DNA of 13,863 nt from an uncultured Negativicutes bacterium (GTDB lineage Bacteria; Bacillota; Negativicutes; Acidaminococcales; Acidaminococcaceae): positions 1 to 13,863 of the forward strand of contig CALAZX010000160.1 of the NCBI GenBank assembly GCA_937926555.1, written 5' to 3'. The notes under the pieces are model-generated. The model searched no databases. It saw only the letters and a list, made by a program, of their open reading frames with translations, and was not told the DNA's origin. Made by a program: the position numbers and the translations under genes. Of this stretch, positions 5,744-13,127 are shown in pieces. Numbering within the stretch: position 1 is the stretch's first letter; the number at the start of each line of letters is the position of its first letter.

Positions 5744-7346
5744 CCGCAAACCCTTGACAGCAGTGGGAAATCAGCAGTATGAGAGCCAGTGCCAGGCATG
5801 TCGGGAAAACGGCTCCCCCCACGCTGCTGAGCACCACCAGGAGCATGGCTCCGGTCATGGGCTCCATCACCCTGAGTGCCAGCCAGCAGGCCGCCAGGGC
5901 CAGCACCGTGAAGAGCACGTTCAGCACCGCCCCGGGAAGAGGCAGCGCCGACAGGGTGCCGGCTACGATCAGCCCCAGCACCGACAGCGGCATCAGGGCC
6001 AGATTGACAGTCATGAAAGGGAAAAGCGCCTTCGACGTGTCCCGCAGCGCCCGGTCCGCCATGGACGCGCCCGTCCAGAAAGGCACGCCGCCATAGAAGA
6101 CCACCGCGGCCACCATGGCGCAGAGGGCCGTCAGACCCGCCGACTCCGGCAGCCTCACAAGGCCTCCGGTCCAGAAAAAGAGGGAGAGCAGGGACGCCAC
6201 ACCCAGGCAGAGATACCGCCGGGTCGCGGGACGCCCGGCCACAGAAGCAGAGGTCGTGCAGCCCGGAGCCGCCGCTTCACGTCCATGCCCCGCCAGCAGC
6301 GGGACCAACGCGCCGCCGGCCACGAAAAAGACCAGCGCGGCCAGCGCCCCCATACGGAACAGGGGCAGCATCCGGGCGCCGGAGAAGATGCCGGCGAAAA
6401 GAAGGAAAAGGGAGGGAGGCAGGAACAGGAGCATCCCTCCGCCGCAGAACAGGAACAGCCGCCGGGCCCGCAGGCCATAGCCGCATTCCCCCAGCACCCC
6501 GGCCCTGTCACGGAGACGGGCGGAGGAAGTGAAGGGATTCCCGGAAGGCATGTGCTCCAGCGCCAGCTCCAGCAGCAACCGGCCCGGCAGGAAGTGAGGT
6601 GCGGATGAAGCGCTTCCGCCCCGGTATGCCGATACATCCCTTTCCGGCGGAGGAAGCAGCCCCCCCGCCTCCAGCGCCCGCCCCGCCAGCATCAGCAGCG
6701 GCACGGCGCAGACCACCGGATCCCCCAGCTCCAGGACGGCATTCAGGACCGCAATAGACAGAGACCCATCCAACGTGCTCAGCCCCAGCATCACGCTCAG
6801 AAAACCGGAAATCCCCAGCGCCATGGCGCCGTCCATCCGTCTCCGGCGGACCAGCGGCAGGAATGAGACCATCCCCAGGCAGAGGCAGAGGACAGCCACC
6901 AGCTGGCCCGCTCTTCCGGGAGGCGCGATGCCGAAGTTCGGGAACCAGTGCATGGACCGGAAGAGCAGAAAGCCTCCCGCGGCCATGGCCAGCGCGAAAA
7001 GAGTCATGGCCGCCACGGAGACGGGCCTTCCCAGCCTCCCCTCAGGACCGTTCCAACGGACACCGGCGGCACCCGGCAGCACCGCATCTCCCAATCCGGC
7101 CCCATGGCCGGTTCCCAGGCAGTAGCCCAGGCTCAGGAAGAAGAGTGCGGACCCCAGGGCGGATGACGTCTCCCTGAAAGCCGGAGAGAAATCCCCCTGG
7201 CCGCCAGCCGCCATACCTCCGCAGACATAGAGCAGCAGCGCGATCAGCAGCCACCGGGCCACAAATCCCAGCACTTCCGCGGGAACCGCCGCCCAGTCGC
7301 GCTTCTCGCCGCGCACCGACCGCAGTTCCGGAAACCATCCGGCCAT
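5727..7346 (-). CDS. Polytopic membrane protein of unknown function
   Basis: A 539-residue protein I do not recognise. It has about 12-14 hydrophobic segments, roughly at 27-47, 63-78, 109-128, 147-165, 174-193, 207-222, 298-321, 330-351, 379-395, 402-421, 440-463, 472-491 and 497-529. A long polar, Arg-rich loop (about 230-297) splits it into two halves. The segment GDPVVCAVPLLMLAGRALEAG faintly recalls the membrane subunit of TRAP or related ion-coupled carriers, but I would not assign it on that. The composition is extreme (Ala/Gly/Leu/Arg-rich) and the codons are very GC-rich. The start ATG 7344-7346 has AGGAG (7355-7359) 8 nt upstream. The gene has its own likely promoter (7444-7472), and the typA promoter overlaps its 3' end. 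A transporter or envelope protein is the broad inference. Confidence 0.75.
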   Translation of the reverse strand: MAGWFPELRSVRGEKRDWAAVPAEVLGFVARWLLIALLLYVCGGMAAGGQGDFSPAFRETSSALGSALFFLSLGYCLGTGHGAGLGDAVLPGAAGVRWNGPEGRLGRPVSVAAMTLFALAMAAGGFLLFRSMHWFPNFGIAPPGRAGQLVAVLCLCLGMVSFLPLVRRRRMDGAMALGISGFLSVMLGLSTLDGSLSIAVLNAVLELGDPVVCAVPLLMLAGRALEAGGLLPPPERDVSAYRGGSASSAPHFLPGRLLLELALEHMPSGNPFTSSARLRDRAGVLGECGYGLRARRLFLFCGGGMLLFLPPSLFLLFAGIFSGARMLPLFRMGALAALVFFVAGGALVPLLAGHGREAAAPGCTTSASVAGRPATRRYLCLGVASLLSLFFWTGGLVRLPESAGLTALCAMVAAVVFYGGVPFWTGASMADRALRDTSKALFPFMTVNLALMPLSVLGLIVAGTLSALPLPGAVLNVLFTVLALAACWLALRVMEPMTGAMLLVVLSSVGGAVFPTCLALALILLISHCCQGFAVDTEK

Positions 7347-7443
7347 CTTCCCATCTCCTCTCTCCGGAACGGCCCAGTTCTGCCGCTCCGCCTCGTCATC
7401 CCCTCACGCCGGGATTCCGGCAGAGGACGACATATTCTGTCTT

Positions 7444-7472
7444 ATTATACTACAATCCCCGCCCGTTGGAAA
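7444..7472 (-). promoter_or_regulatory. Promoter for the 539-residue membrane protein gene
   Basis: On the minus strand TTTCCA (7467-7472), 17 nt, TATAAT (7444-7449): a perfect -10 and a 4/6 -35. It lies directly after the T-tract of the upstream terminator and about 98 nt before the gene start, in an AT-rich pocket of otherwise GC-rich DNA. Confidence 0.55.
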
Positions 7473-7473
7473 G

Positions 7474-7502
7474 AAAAAGCCCCGGACCCGCAGGCCCGGA
7501 GC
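7474..7502 (-). terminator. Intrinsic terminator of the beta-CASP hydrolase gene
   Basis: On the minus strand GCTCCGG (7496-7502) pairs with CCGGGGC (7479-7485), extended by GCC/GGT, with a 4-nt loop (7489-7492). Five T (7478 down to 7474) and CTTTCC follow. It lies about 33 nt after the gene's stop. Confidence 0.88.
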
Positions 7503-7529
7503 CAATATTGCCGGTATTCCCGGTATTGC
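7503..7529. repeat. Three tandem 9-nt units between stop codon and terminator
   Basis: The plus strand reads CCAATATTG, CCGGTATTC, CCGGTATTG back to back. The last two differ at one position and the first at three or so. It is non-coding, lying between the stop of the hydrolase gene (7535-7537) and the terminator stem. Confidence 0.6.
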
Positions 7530-7534
7530 AGTTT

Positions 7535-9145
7535 TTACAGGTTGCCCAGCATGTCGTCCAGGTACTTGCGCATCTTCTCCAGTTTCTTCCGGATGGCAGG
7601 AGTCTTGCCGCTGTCACGCAGCACGGCCTGCTCGATCTTGGTGCGGTACTGGAGGTAGTCCTTCTCCAGGGTGCGCAGGTAATCCCGCAGCGCCGCCACT
7701 TCCGGCACGTCGGTGATCTCCGGAGCGGCCTCGATCTTGTAGTCGGAACCGTGGATCTCCACGCTGTCCCCGTACTGGGGGATATAGGTGGCGGTACCCA
7801 GTTCCATCTGCAGGTCCTGGGCCAGCTGGGAGGCGGCGTCGTACTCGCCGTGGGTGACGAAGAAGGCCTTCGGCTTCTCCTCCATCTTCTTGTACCAGTC
7901 CATGAGCTGAACCTTGTCCGCATGGGCGGAGAAGCCCAGCAGATTGATGATCTCGGCGGCCACCTTGATGGTCTCGCCCATGATCTTCACTTTCTTCTCG
8001 CCCTCCACCAGACGCCGGCCCATGGTGCCTTCCGCCAGGAATCCGGCGAAGACCACGGTGCACTCGGGGCGCCACAGGTTATGTTTCAGGTGATGGAGGA
8101 TACGGCCCGCGTCGGCCATGCCGCTGGCGGACATGATGATCTTCGGCCCCTCCATGTAGTTGATCATCCGGGACTCCTCGGGAGTCAGGGTGAAATGCAC
8201 GTTGGGCATGGCGAAGAGCCTGTCCCCCTGCATGGAGGTGATGGCCCGGGTCTCCTCGTCATACTCCTCCTTGCTGGCCAGGGTGATGCCGGTGGCCTTG
8301 GCGGCCATGGGGCTGTCGATGTAGATGGGGACCTCGGGGATCCGCTTCTCCTGGACCAGTTTCTGGAAATAGTACAGCAGGGCCTGGGTCCTGCCCACGG
8401 CGAAGGCCGGGAAGATCACGTTGCCGCCCCGTTCCACAGTGGCGTTGACGATCTTGGCCAGCTCCTCCTCCTTGTCGTACTTCTCATGGACACGGTTGCC
8501 GTAGGTGGATTCCGTGGTGATGAAATCCGCGCCGCTGATCACGGTGGGATCCTCGATGATCGGCTGGTTGGGCTGCCCCACGTCGCCGGTGAAGATCATC
8601 TTCGTATGGTTGCCGTCCTCCTCGATGACATCCAGCTGGACGATGGCGCTGCCCAGGATGTGGCCGGCCACCAGGAAGGTGACCTTCACGCCGGGAATCA
8701 CTTCGAAGGTGGTGTTGAAATCGTGCACTTTGAAATGCCGCAGGGTGATGTAGGCGTCATCCACGGAGTACAGAGGCTCCACAGAGGGTTTGCCCGCACG
8801 GAGGCCTTTCCGGTTGGCGTACTCGGCGTCGCCTTCCTGGATATGGGCGCTGTCCGGCAGCAGGATGGTGCAGAGCTGCTGGGTGGACTTGGTGCAGTGG
8901 ATGTCATGCTGATAGCCATGCTTCACCAGTTTCGGCAGCAGGCCGCTGTGGTCCACATGGGCGTGGGTCAGCACCACCGCGTCGATATCCGCCGGCGCGT
9001 AGGCGAACTCCCGCTCGTTGAACTGTCTCACCAGTTTGGAGCCCTGGTACATACCGCAGTCGATGAGCATCTTCTTGCCGTTGACCTCCAGCAGGTAGCA
9101 GGATCCTGTCACCATGCGGGTGGCTCCCAGAAATGTCAGTTTCAT
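7535..9145 (-). CDS. Beta-CASP metallo-beta-lactamase-fold RNA hydrolase (CPSF73-like)
   Basis: A 536-residue MBL-fold protein with the beta-CASP insertion found in nucleic-acid processing enzymes. Metal ligands are visible: HAHVDH (61-66), His162 (VAGHILGS), Asp188 (FTGDVG), and C-terminal His408 (GFSAHAD) and His432 (VTHGE). The beta-CASP part (about 200-390) has ESTYGNR (212-218), FPAFAVGRTQALL, YIDSPMA and the SASGMADAGRILHHL segment. This is the CPSF73/TTHA0252-type architecture, with expected endo- or exoribonuclease activity on RNA in the cytoplasm. The last 55 residues or so are a charged helical tail. I chose ATG 9145 because AGGAGGT (9152-9158) is 6 nt upstream; the frame remains open 24 codons further without a binding site. 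The gene is apparently monocistronic, with a terminator at 7474-7502. The substrate is unknown; it is not RNase J, which has a different C-terminal layout. Confidence 0.92.
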   Translation of the reverse strand: MKLTFLGATRMVTGSCYLLEVNGKKMLIDCGMYQGSKLVRQFNEREFAYAPADIDAVVLTHAHVDHSGLLPKLVKHGYQHDIHCTKSTQQLCTILLPDSAHIQEGDAEYANRKGLRAGKPSVEPLYSVDDAYITLRHFKVHDFNTTFEVIPGVKVTFLVAGHILGSAIVQLDVIEEDGNHTKMIFTGDVGQPNQPIIEDPTVISGADFITTESTYGNRVHEKYDKEEELAKIVNATVERGGNVIFPAFAVGRTQALLYYFQKLVQEKRIPEVPIYIDSPMAAKATGITLASKEEYDEETRAITSMQGDRLFAMPNVHFTLTPEESRMINYMEGPKIIMSASGMADAGRILHHLKHNLWRPECTVVFAGFLAEGTMGRRLVEGEKKVKIMGETIKVAAEIINLLGFSAHADKVQLMDWYKKMEEKPKAFFVTHGEYDAASQLAQDLQMELGTATYIPQYGDSVEIHGSDYKIEAAPEITDVPEVAALRDYLRTLEKDYLQYRTKIEQAVLRDSGKTPAIRKKLEKMRKYLDDMLGNL

Positions 9146-9516
9146 ACAAGTACCTCCTCTTTCCTCCATCATGGCATATACGGTAGCGGCCCGGCCGCTA
9201 AGGAAATGCGGATTCACCGTCCCCGCCGCGGTCCGTTCCGGCGGACGCCTCTCCCGTCACGGAGCGCTGCCGCTCCGCCCGGAAGCACGGGGATGTCCCT
9301 TGACAATTTGTTTAGGTTCTTATTGGTTATATTCGTCACCCGCCACAAAATATCCTGCCTTGCTAGGATATTTTACGCCGATGTTCACCCTTTCTTCACC
9401 TGTTTTCCTGTTGCCGTTCCGACGGTTGTTCTGCCGCCAGGGACCGGGCCGCCGTCTTTCCGCTCCCGCAATCAGAGTTCCTCCCTGCGGACCTCCTGTC
9501 CGCAATCCGACAACGC
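9146..9516. other. Intergenic region between recQ and the beta-CASP gene: structured leader, no gene seen
   Basis: The 371 nt hold no convincing coding frame. Close to the beta-CASP gene three hairpins follow each other: TAGCGGC/GCCGCTA (9184-9190 with 9194-9200), GTCCG/CGGAC (9231-9235 with 9242-9246) and CGGAGCG/CGCTCCG (9260-9266 with 9271-9277). An AT-rich middle part (about 9298-9375) is the likely promoter zone, but I see no clean hexamer pair on the minus strand. It carries the palindrome at 9347-9374. A hairpin TGCGGAC/GTCCGCA (9486-9504) lies 12 nt past the recQ stop but has no T-tract. Confidence 0.55.
9347..9374. repeat. Perfect 10+10 bp inverted repeat, possible operator or weak bidirectional terminator
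   Basis: AAAATATCCT (9347-9356) and AGGATATTTT (9365-9374) are exact reverse complements separated by 8 nt (GCCTTGCT). The A-tract/T-tract ends would let it act as a weak bidirectional terminator (6-bp TATCCT/AGGATA core). Equally, its size and spacing suit binding of a dimeric regulator upstream of the beta-CASP gene. No regulator gene is nearby. Confidence 0.55.
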
Positions 9517-10854
9517 TCACCACCAGCGGGGCAGGTATCGCGACAGACGCCGTGCCAGCCGGATTGGAAGACGCCCCTCCTCCATTTTCCGGCAGTAGAT
9601 GCAGAAGCCGCACCGCTCCGGCGCCTCCTCCCCGAAATACTCCAGGAAGTATTTCCTCAGGCAGGTGTCCGTGGTGCAGAAGCCCCACATCCTCTCCAGC
9701 AGCTCCCGTTTCCGCTCCAGGGTCTCCCCGTGACGGTCCCAGGCCAACACATCCGTATCAGAAGTACCGCCGGATGGGCCGCCCTCCCCGCTGCCAGTGT
9801 CATTCCCCTCCTCCGGCTCCCGTTCCAGCATCCGGAGCTGCACCAGGTAGTCCTCCCGGCTGTAGAGCAGGAGGCAGTAGGCGTTCTCCCCATCACGGCC
9901 GGCCCGTCCCGCCTCCTGGTAGTACCCCTCGATGTTCTGGGGCATGCTGTAATGGACCACGTAGGACACATCCGGCTTGTCGATGCCCATGCCGAAGGCG
10001 TTGGTGGCCACCACCAAGGGGATGTCCCCCGCCAGGAAGGCGTCCTGGGTCCGGCACCGTTCCCCCGGGGTGAGTCCGGCATGGTAGCGGGCGGCCTTGT
10101 ACCCGTGCCGCTGCAGCAGGCGGGTCACCCGCTCCACCTGGTTGCGGGTGGCGCAGTAGACGATGCCGCACTGGTCCCGCCGCCCTTCCAGCACATCCAG
10201 CATCCGCCGCGTCTTGTCCGCCGGGTTCTCCTTGTCCCAGAAGAGGTTGGTCCGGTCGGCGCTCTTGCCGATGATTTTCGGGTCCACCAGCGCCAGGCTC
10301 CGGATGATGTCCTCCTGTGCCGCCGGGGTGGCCGTGGCGGTGAAGGCCGCCACCACGGGACGCTCCCGCAGCTTCCCCACGAACTCCGCAATCCGCAGAT
10401 AGTCCGGACGGAAGTCGTGCCCCCACTGGGAGATGCAGTGTGCCTCGTCGATGACCACCATGGAAGGGGGATACTGCCGCATGAAGCGGATGAAATCCGG
10501 CCGCTGGAGCCGCTCCGGCGCGGCGTAGAGGAAGTGGCAGTTCCCCAGCCGGTACTCCTCCTGGACCTGGAGATACTGGGCCCGCGTCAGGTGGCTGTTG
10601 AGGCAGGCTGCCCCGATATGCTGCTTCCACAGATGGTCCACCTGGTCCTGCATCAGGGAGATGAGGGGCGACAGCACCAGCACCGGCCGGTCCATCATCA
10701 GCCCCGGCACCTGGAAGCAGATGGACTTCCCGCCGCCGGTAGGCAGCAGGGCCAGGGTGTCCCGCCCGGAGACGATGCTGTCGATGATCTCCTCCTGCCC
10801 CGGCCGGAACCCGTCGTACCCGAACCATTTCTTCAACACCTCATATTTGTCCAT
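9517..10854 (-). CDS. recQ: RecQ-family DNA helicase, minimal form without HRDC domain
   Basis: A 445-residue ATP-dependent 3'-5' DNA helicase. The motifs are in order: motif 0 FGYDGFRPGQEEII (11-24), Walker A LLPTGGGKS (36-44), DEAH (136-139) followed by the aromatic-rich loop CISQWGHDFRPDY, AFTATATP (170-177), GIVYCATRN (230-238), ATNAFGMGIDKPDV (283-296) and YYQEAGRAGRDG (311-322). The RecQ zinc-binding Cys are present at 398, 415, 418 and 421, with the same spacing as the E. coli set. The protein ends about 24 residues later, so the winged-helix and HRDC domains are lacking. A Gly/Ser/Glu-rich linker (about 346-370) precedes the zinc region. The ATG 10854 is preferred because AAGGAG (10859-10864) precedes it, though by only 4 nt. 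A strong terminator lies just upstream (10874-10906). Confidence 0.93.
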   Translation of the reverse strand: MDKYEVLKKWFGYDGFRPGQEEIIDSIVSGRDTLALLPTGGGKSICFQVPGLMMDRPVLVLSPLISLMQDQVDHLWKQHIGAACLNSHLTRAQYLQVQEEYRLGNCHFLYAAPERLQRPDFIRFMRQYPPSMVVIDEAHCISQWGHDFRPDYLRIAEFVGKLRERPVVAAFTATATPAAQEDIIRSLALVDPKIIGKSADRTNLFWDKENPADKTRRMLDVLEGRRDQCGIVYCATRNQVERVTRLLQRHGYKAARYHAGLTPGERCRTQDAFLAGDIPLVVATNAFGMGIDKPDVSYVVHYSMPQNIEGYYQEAGRAGRDGENAYCLLLYSREDYLVQLRMLEREPEEGNDTGSGEGGPSGGTSDTDVLAWDRHGETLERKRELLERMWGFCTTDTCLRKYFLEYFGEEAPERCGFCIYCRKMEEGRLPIRLARRLSRYLPRWW

Positions 10855-10873
10855 ACCGCTCCTTTCCGCGCGC

Positions 10874-10906
10874 AAAAAAGGGTGAAAGCCTGACGGCTCT
10901 CACCCT
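10874..10906 (-). terminator. Strong intrinsic terminator between nth and recQ
   Basis: On the minus strand AGGGTGAGAGCC (10895-10906) pairs with GGCTTTCACCCT (10879-10890), a 12-bp stem with one wobble and loop GTCA. A run of six T (10879 down to 10874) follows. It lies about 114 nt after the nth stop, yet its T-tract ends only 9 nt before the recQ ribosome binding site, so it also sits in the recQ leader. Confidence 0.92.
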
Positions 10907-11019
10907 GTGTATTCCGGCTCGCGCTCATGCATGCCGGTCATTCCGCACACCGCGAAGCGTGCGTTCTCATTTTGTTTCTTGCGATATCGGTTCCAGACGC
11001 GGAGACTGATGCCATCCCC

Positions 11020-11655
11020 TCAGTCGAAGTTCTTCTCCTTGTAGGGGCACAGCTCCACAGCCGGGCAGTTCTTGCATTCCGGCTTCCGGGCCTTGCATAC
11101 CAGCCGGCCGTGCCAGATGAACCAGTGATGGGCGTCGGCCCATTTCTCCTTGGGAATCAGTTTCTGCAGGTCCAGCTCCGTGGCTTCCGGGGTCTTGGCC
11201 TTGGAAAGCCCCAGACGGTGGGACGTGCGGAACACGTGGGTGTCCACGGCCAGGGCGGGCACCTTGTAGATGACGCTGGCAATGACATTGGCGGTCTTCT
11301 GCCCCACGCCGGGCAGCTTCATCAGCGTCTTGATGTCCTTGGGGATCTCCCCGTCGAACTCCTCCAGCAGCATGCGGCACATGCCCAGGAGGTTCTTCGC
11401 CTTGGAACGGAACAGGCCGCAGTCGCGGATCTCCTCCTCCAGCTCGGACTGGCTCAGTTTCAGCATCTTCTCCGGCGTGTTCAGCCGGGGGAAGATACGG
11501 GCGGTGATCTTGTTCACCCGCTCGTCAGTGCACTGTGCGGACATGATCACCGCGCAGAGCAGTTCGAAAGGTGTGTTGTAGTTCAGCGCCGTGCCGGTGC
11601 CTTTGTACTTCTCCTCCAGCGCGTCGATGATCGCGAGTTTCTCTGCTTTCCTCAT
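11020..11655 (-). CDS. nth: Endonuclease III (DNA glycosylase/AP lyase)
   Basis: The 211-residue product is a full-length endonuclease III, the same size as the E. coli enzyme. The helix-hairpin-helix LMKLPGVGQKTANVI carries the catalytic Lys120, and VDTHVFR carries the catalytic Asp138. The C-terminal [4Fe-4S] ligands are Cys187, Cys194, Cys197 and Cys203 (C-x6-C-x2-C-x5-C). All four positions and both catalytic residues match the E. coli numbering. It removes oxidised pyrimidines and cleaves abasic sites in base excision repair. The ribosome binding site is weak (GGAAG a few nt before ATG 11655). It lies 92 nt after the PFL-family gene with no clear terminator between, so co-transcription with that gene is possible. 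The terminator at 10874-10906 follows. Confidence 0.97.
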   Translation of the reverse strand: MRKAEKLAIIDALEEKYKGTGTALNYNTPFELLCAVIMSAQCTDERVNKITARIFPRLNTPEKMLKLSQSELEEEIRDCGLFRSKAKNLLGMCRMLLEEFDGEIPKDIKTLMKLPGVGQKTANVIASVIYKVPALAVDTHVFRTSHRLGLSKAKTPEATELDLQKLIPKEKWADAHHWFIWHGRLVCKARKPECKNCPAVELCPYKEKNFD

Positions 11656-11747
11656 GCTTCTTCCACTCTCTTCTGTATCGATTCAGGCTCCCGCTGCCGC
11701 CACCATCTTTCCGGAAGGCGGAAACAGCGGATAATCCGCCTCTTCTG

Positions 11748-13112
11748 TCAGTTGGTCAGGGACCGTACCGGTGCGGGGATGCGTCCGCCGCGGGCGATGA
11801 ACTCGTCCGCCTTGAACTTGCTTACCTCCATCACCGGAGCGTAGCCCAGCAGTCCGCCGAACTCAACCGGGTCGCCGACTTTCTTGCCGGGAACCGGGAT
11901 CACGCGGACCGCGGTGGTCTTGTTGTTGATCATGCCGATGGCCGCCTCGTCCGCGATGATGGCGGAGATGGTCTCGGCGGTGGTGTCGCCGGGGATGGCG
12001 ATCATGTCAAGTCCAACGGAGCAGACACAGGTCATGGCTTCCAGCTTCTCCAGACGGAGGCTGCCACGTTCCACGGCGGCGATCATGCCTGCGTCCTCGC
12101 TGACGGGGATGAAGGCGCCGGACAGGCCGCCCACATAGCTGGACGCCATGAGGCCGCCCTTCTTCACCGCATCGTTCAGCATGGCCAGCGCCGCGGTGGT
12201 GCCGGGACCGCCGCAGCTCTCCAGGCCGATCTCCTCCAGGATATGGGCCACGGAGTCGCCTACCGCCGGGGTGGGCGCCAGGGACAGGTCGATGATGCCG
12301 AACTGGGTCTCCAGCCGTTTGGCCGCTTCCTGCGCCACCAGCTGTCCCACACGGGTGATCTTGAAGGCGGTGCGTTTGATCATCTCGGCAACGGCGCCGA
12401 TGTCCTGGCCCCGTACAGCCTCCAGGGCGTGTTTCACCACGCCGGGGCCGCTGACGCCGACACTGACAACGCTCTCCGGCTCCTGGACGCCGTGGTAGGC
12501 GCCTGCCATGAAGGGGTTGTCCGGCACGGAGTTGCAGAACACCACCAGCTTGGCGCAGCCGATGGCGTCACGGTCCGCGGTGCGGGCGGCAGTCTCTTTC
12601 ACCACCCGGCCCATCTGGGCCACCGCGTCCATATTGATGCCGCACTTGGTGGAACCCAGGCTCACGGAGGAGCATACCAGCTCCGTGGTGGCCAGCGCCT
12701 CCGGGATGGAGGCGATCAGGTTCCGGTCGCCCTGGGTGTAGCCCTTGTCCACCAGGGAGCTGAAGCCCCCGATGAAGTTGATGCCGATCTCATGGGCCGC
12801 GCGGTCCATGGCTTTCGCCAGGGGCACATAGTCCTTGCTGTCGCAACTGCCGCCCACGATGGCGATAGGTGTCACGGAGACACGCTTATTGATGATGGGG
12901 ATGCCCAGCTCCGCCTCCAGGTCCTCACCGGTCCGCACCAGGTGTTCCGCCTTGCTGGTGATCTTGTCGTAGATCCGCCGGGCGCACACGTCGATGTCGG
13001 GATGGGCGCAGTCCAGCAGGCTGATACCCATGGTGATGGTCCGGACGTCCAGGTTGTTCTGGGTGATCATCTCCGTTGTTTCAAGTACATCTTTGATTGA
13101 TAAAACAGACAT
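11748..13112 (-). CDS. PFL-family / DUF711 (UPF0210) protein
   Basis: A 454-residue protein of the UPF0210/DUF711 family, whose members have a barrel fold resembling pyruvate formate-lyase but lack its chemistry. Conserved-looking segments include ITMGISLLDCAHPDIDVCARRIYDKI near the N-terminus, GGFSSLVDKGYTQGD, and the C-terminal GPGTTAALAMLNDAVKKGG and SYVGGLSGAFIPVSEDAGMI. I see no glycyl-radical motif at the C-terminus, so a formate-lyase reaction is not supported. The gene directly follows the ACT protein: its binding site AGGAGGT (13123-13129) overlaps the ACT stop codon, with 15 nt between the reading frames, so the two are surely co-transcribed. This gene pair recurs in many Bacillota (for example the SP0238/SP0239 pair of Streptococcus pneumoniae). 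Its biochemical role is not established to my knowledge; the ACT partner suggests regulation by a small ligand such as an amino acid. Confidence 0.9.
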   Translation of the reverse strand: MSVLSIKDVLETTEMITQNNLDVRTITMGISLLDCAHPDIDVCARRIYDKITSKAEHLVRTGEDLEAELGIPIINKRVSVTPIAIVGGSCDSKDYVPLAKAMDRAAHEIGINFIGGFSSLVDKGYTQGDRNLIASIPEALATTELVCSSVSLGSTKCGINMDAVAQMGRVVKETAARTADRDAIGCAKLVVFCNSVPDNPFMAGAYHGVQEPESVVSVGVSGPGVVKHALEAVRGQDIGAVAEMIKRTAFKITRVGQLVAQEAAKRLETQFGIIDLSLAPTPAVGDSVAHILEEIGLESCGGPGTTAALAMLNDAVKKGGLMASSYVGGLSGAFIPVSEDAGMIAAVERGSLRLEKLEAMTCVCSVGLDMIAIPGDTTAETISAIIADEAAIGMINNKTTAVRVIPVPGKKVGDPVEFGGLLGYAPVMEVSKFKADEFIARGGRIPAPVRSLTN

Positions 13113-13127
13113 TGTTGAGCCGACCTC

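Noticed and set aside
9300..9333. TTGACA on the plus strand as a promoter
   Set aside because: The nearest -10-like hexamer (TATATT at 9328) is 22 nt away, too far, and there is no plus-strand gene downstream.
7466..9598. 710-codon open frame on the plus strand, antisense to the beta-CASP gene
   Set aside because: It is longer than the real gene, but its His/Val/Gly/Asp-rich translation is that of a complementary frame of GC-rich coding DNA. It has no family motifs, and the minus-strand gene has complete catalytic motifs and a good ribosome binding site.
9320..9688. 122-codon minus-strand frame spanning the recQ end and the palindrome
   Set aside because: Most of it is the recQ 3' end in another frame. 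The intergenic part has no usable ribosome binding site and covers the palindrome and the likely promoter zone.
11656..11747. Terminator between the PFL-family gene and nth
   Set aside because: GC-rich inverted repeats are present (AGGCGGA with TCCGCCT) but there is no T-tract after them, so I do not call a terminator.
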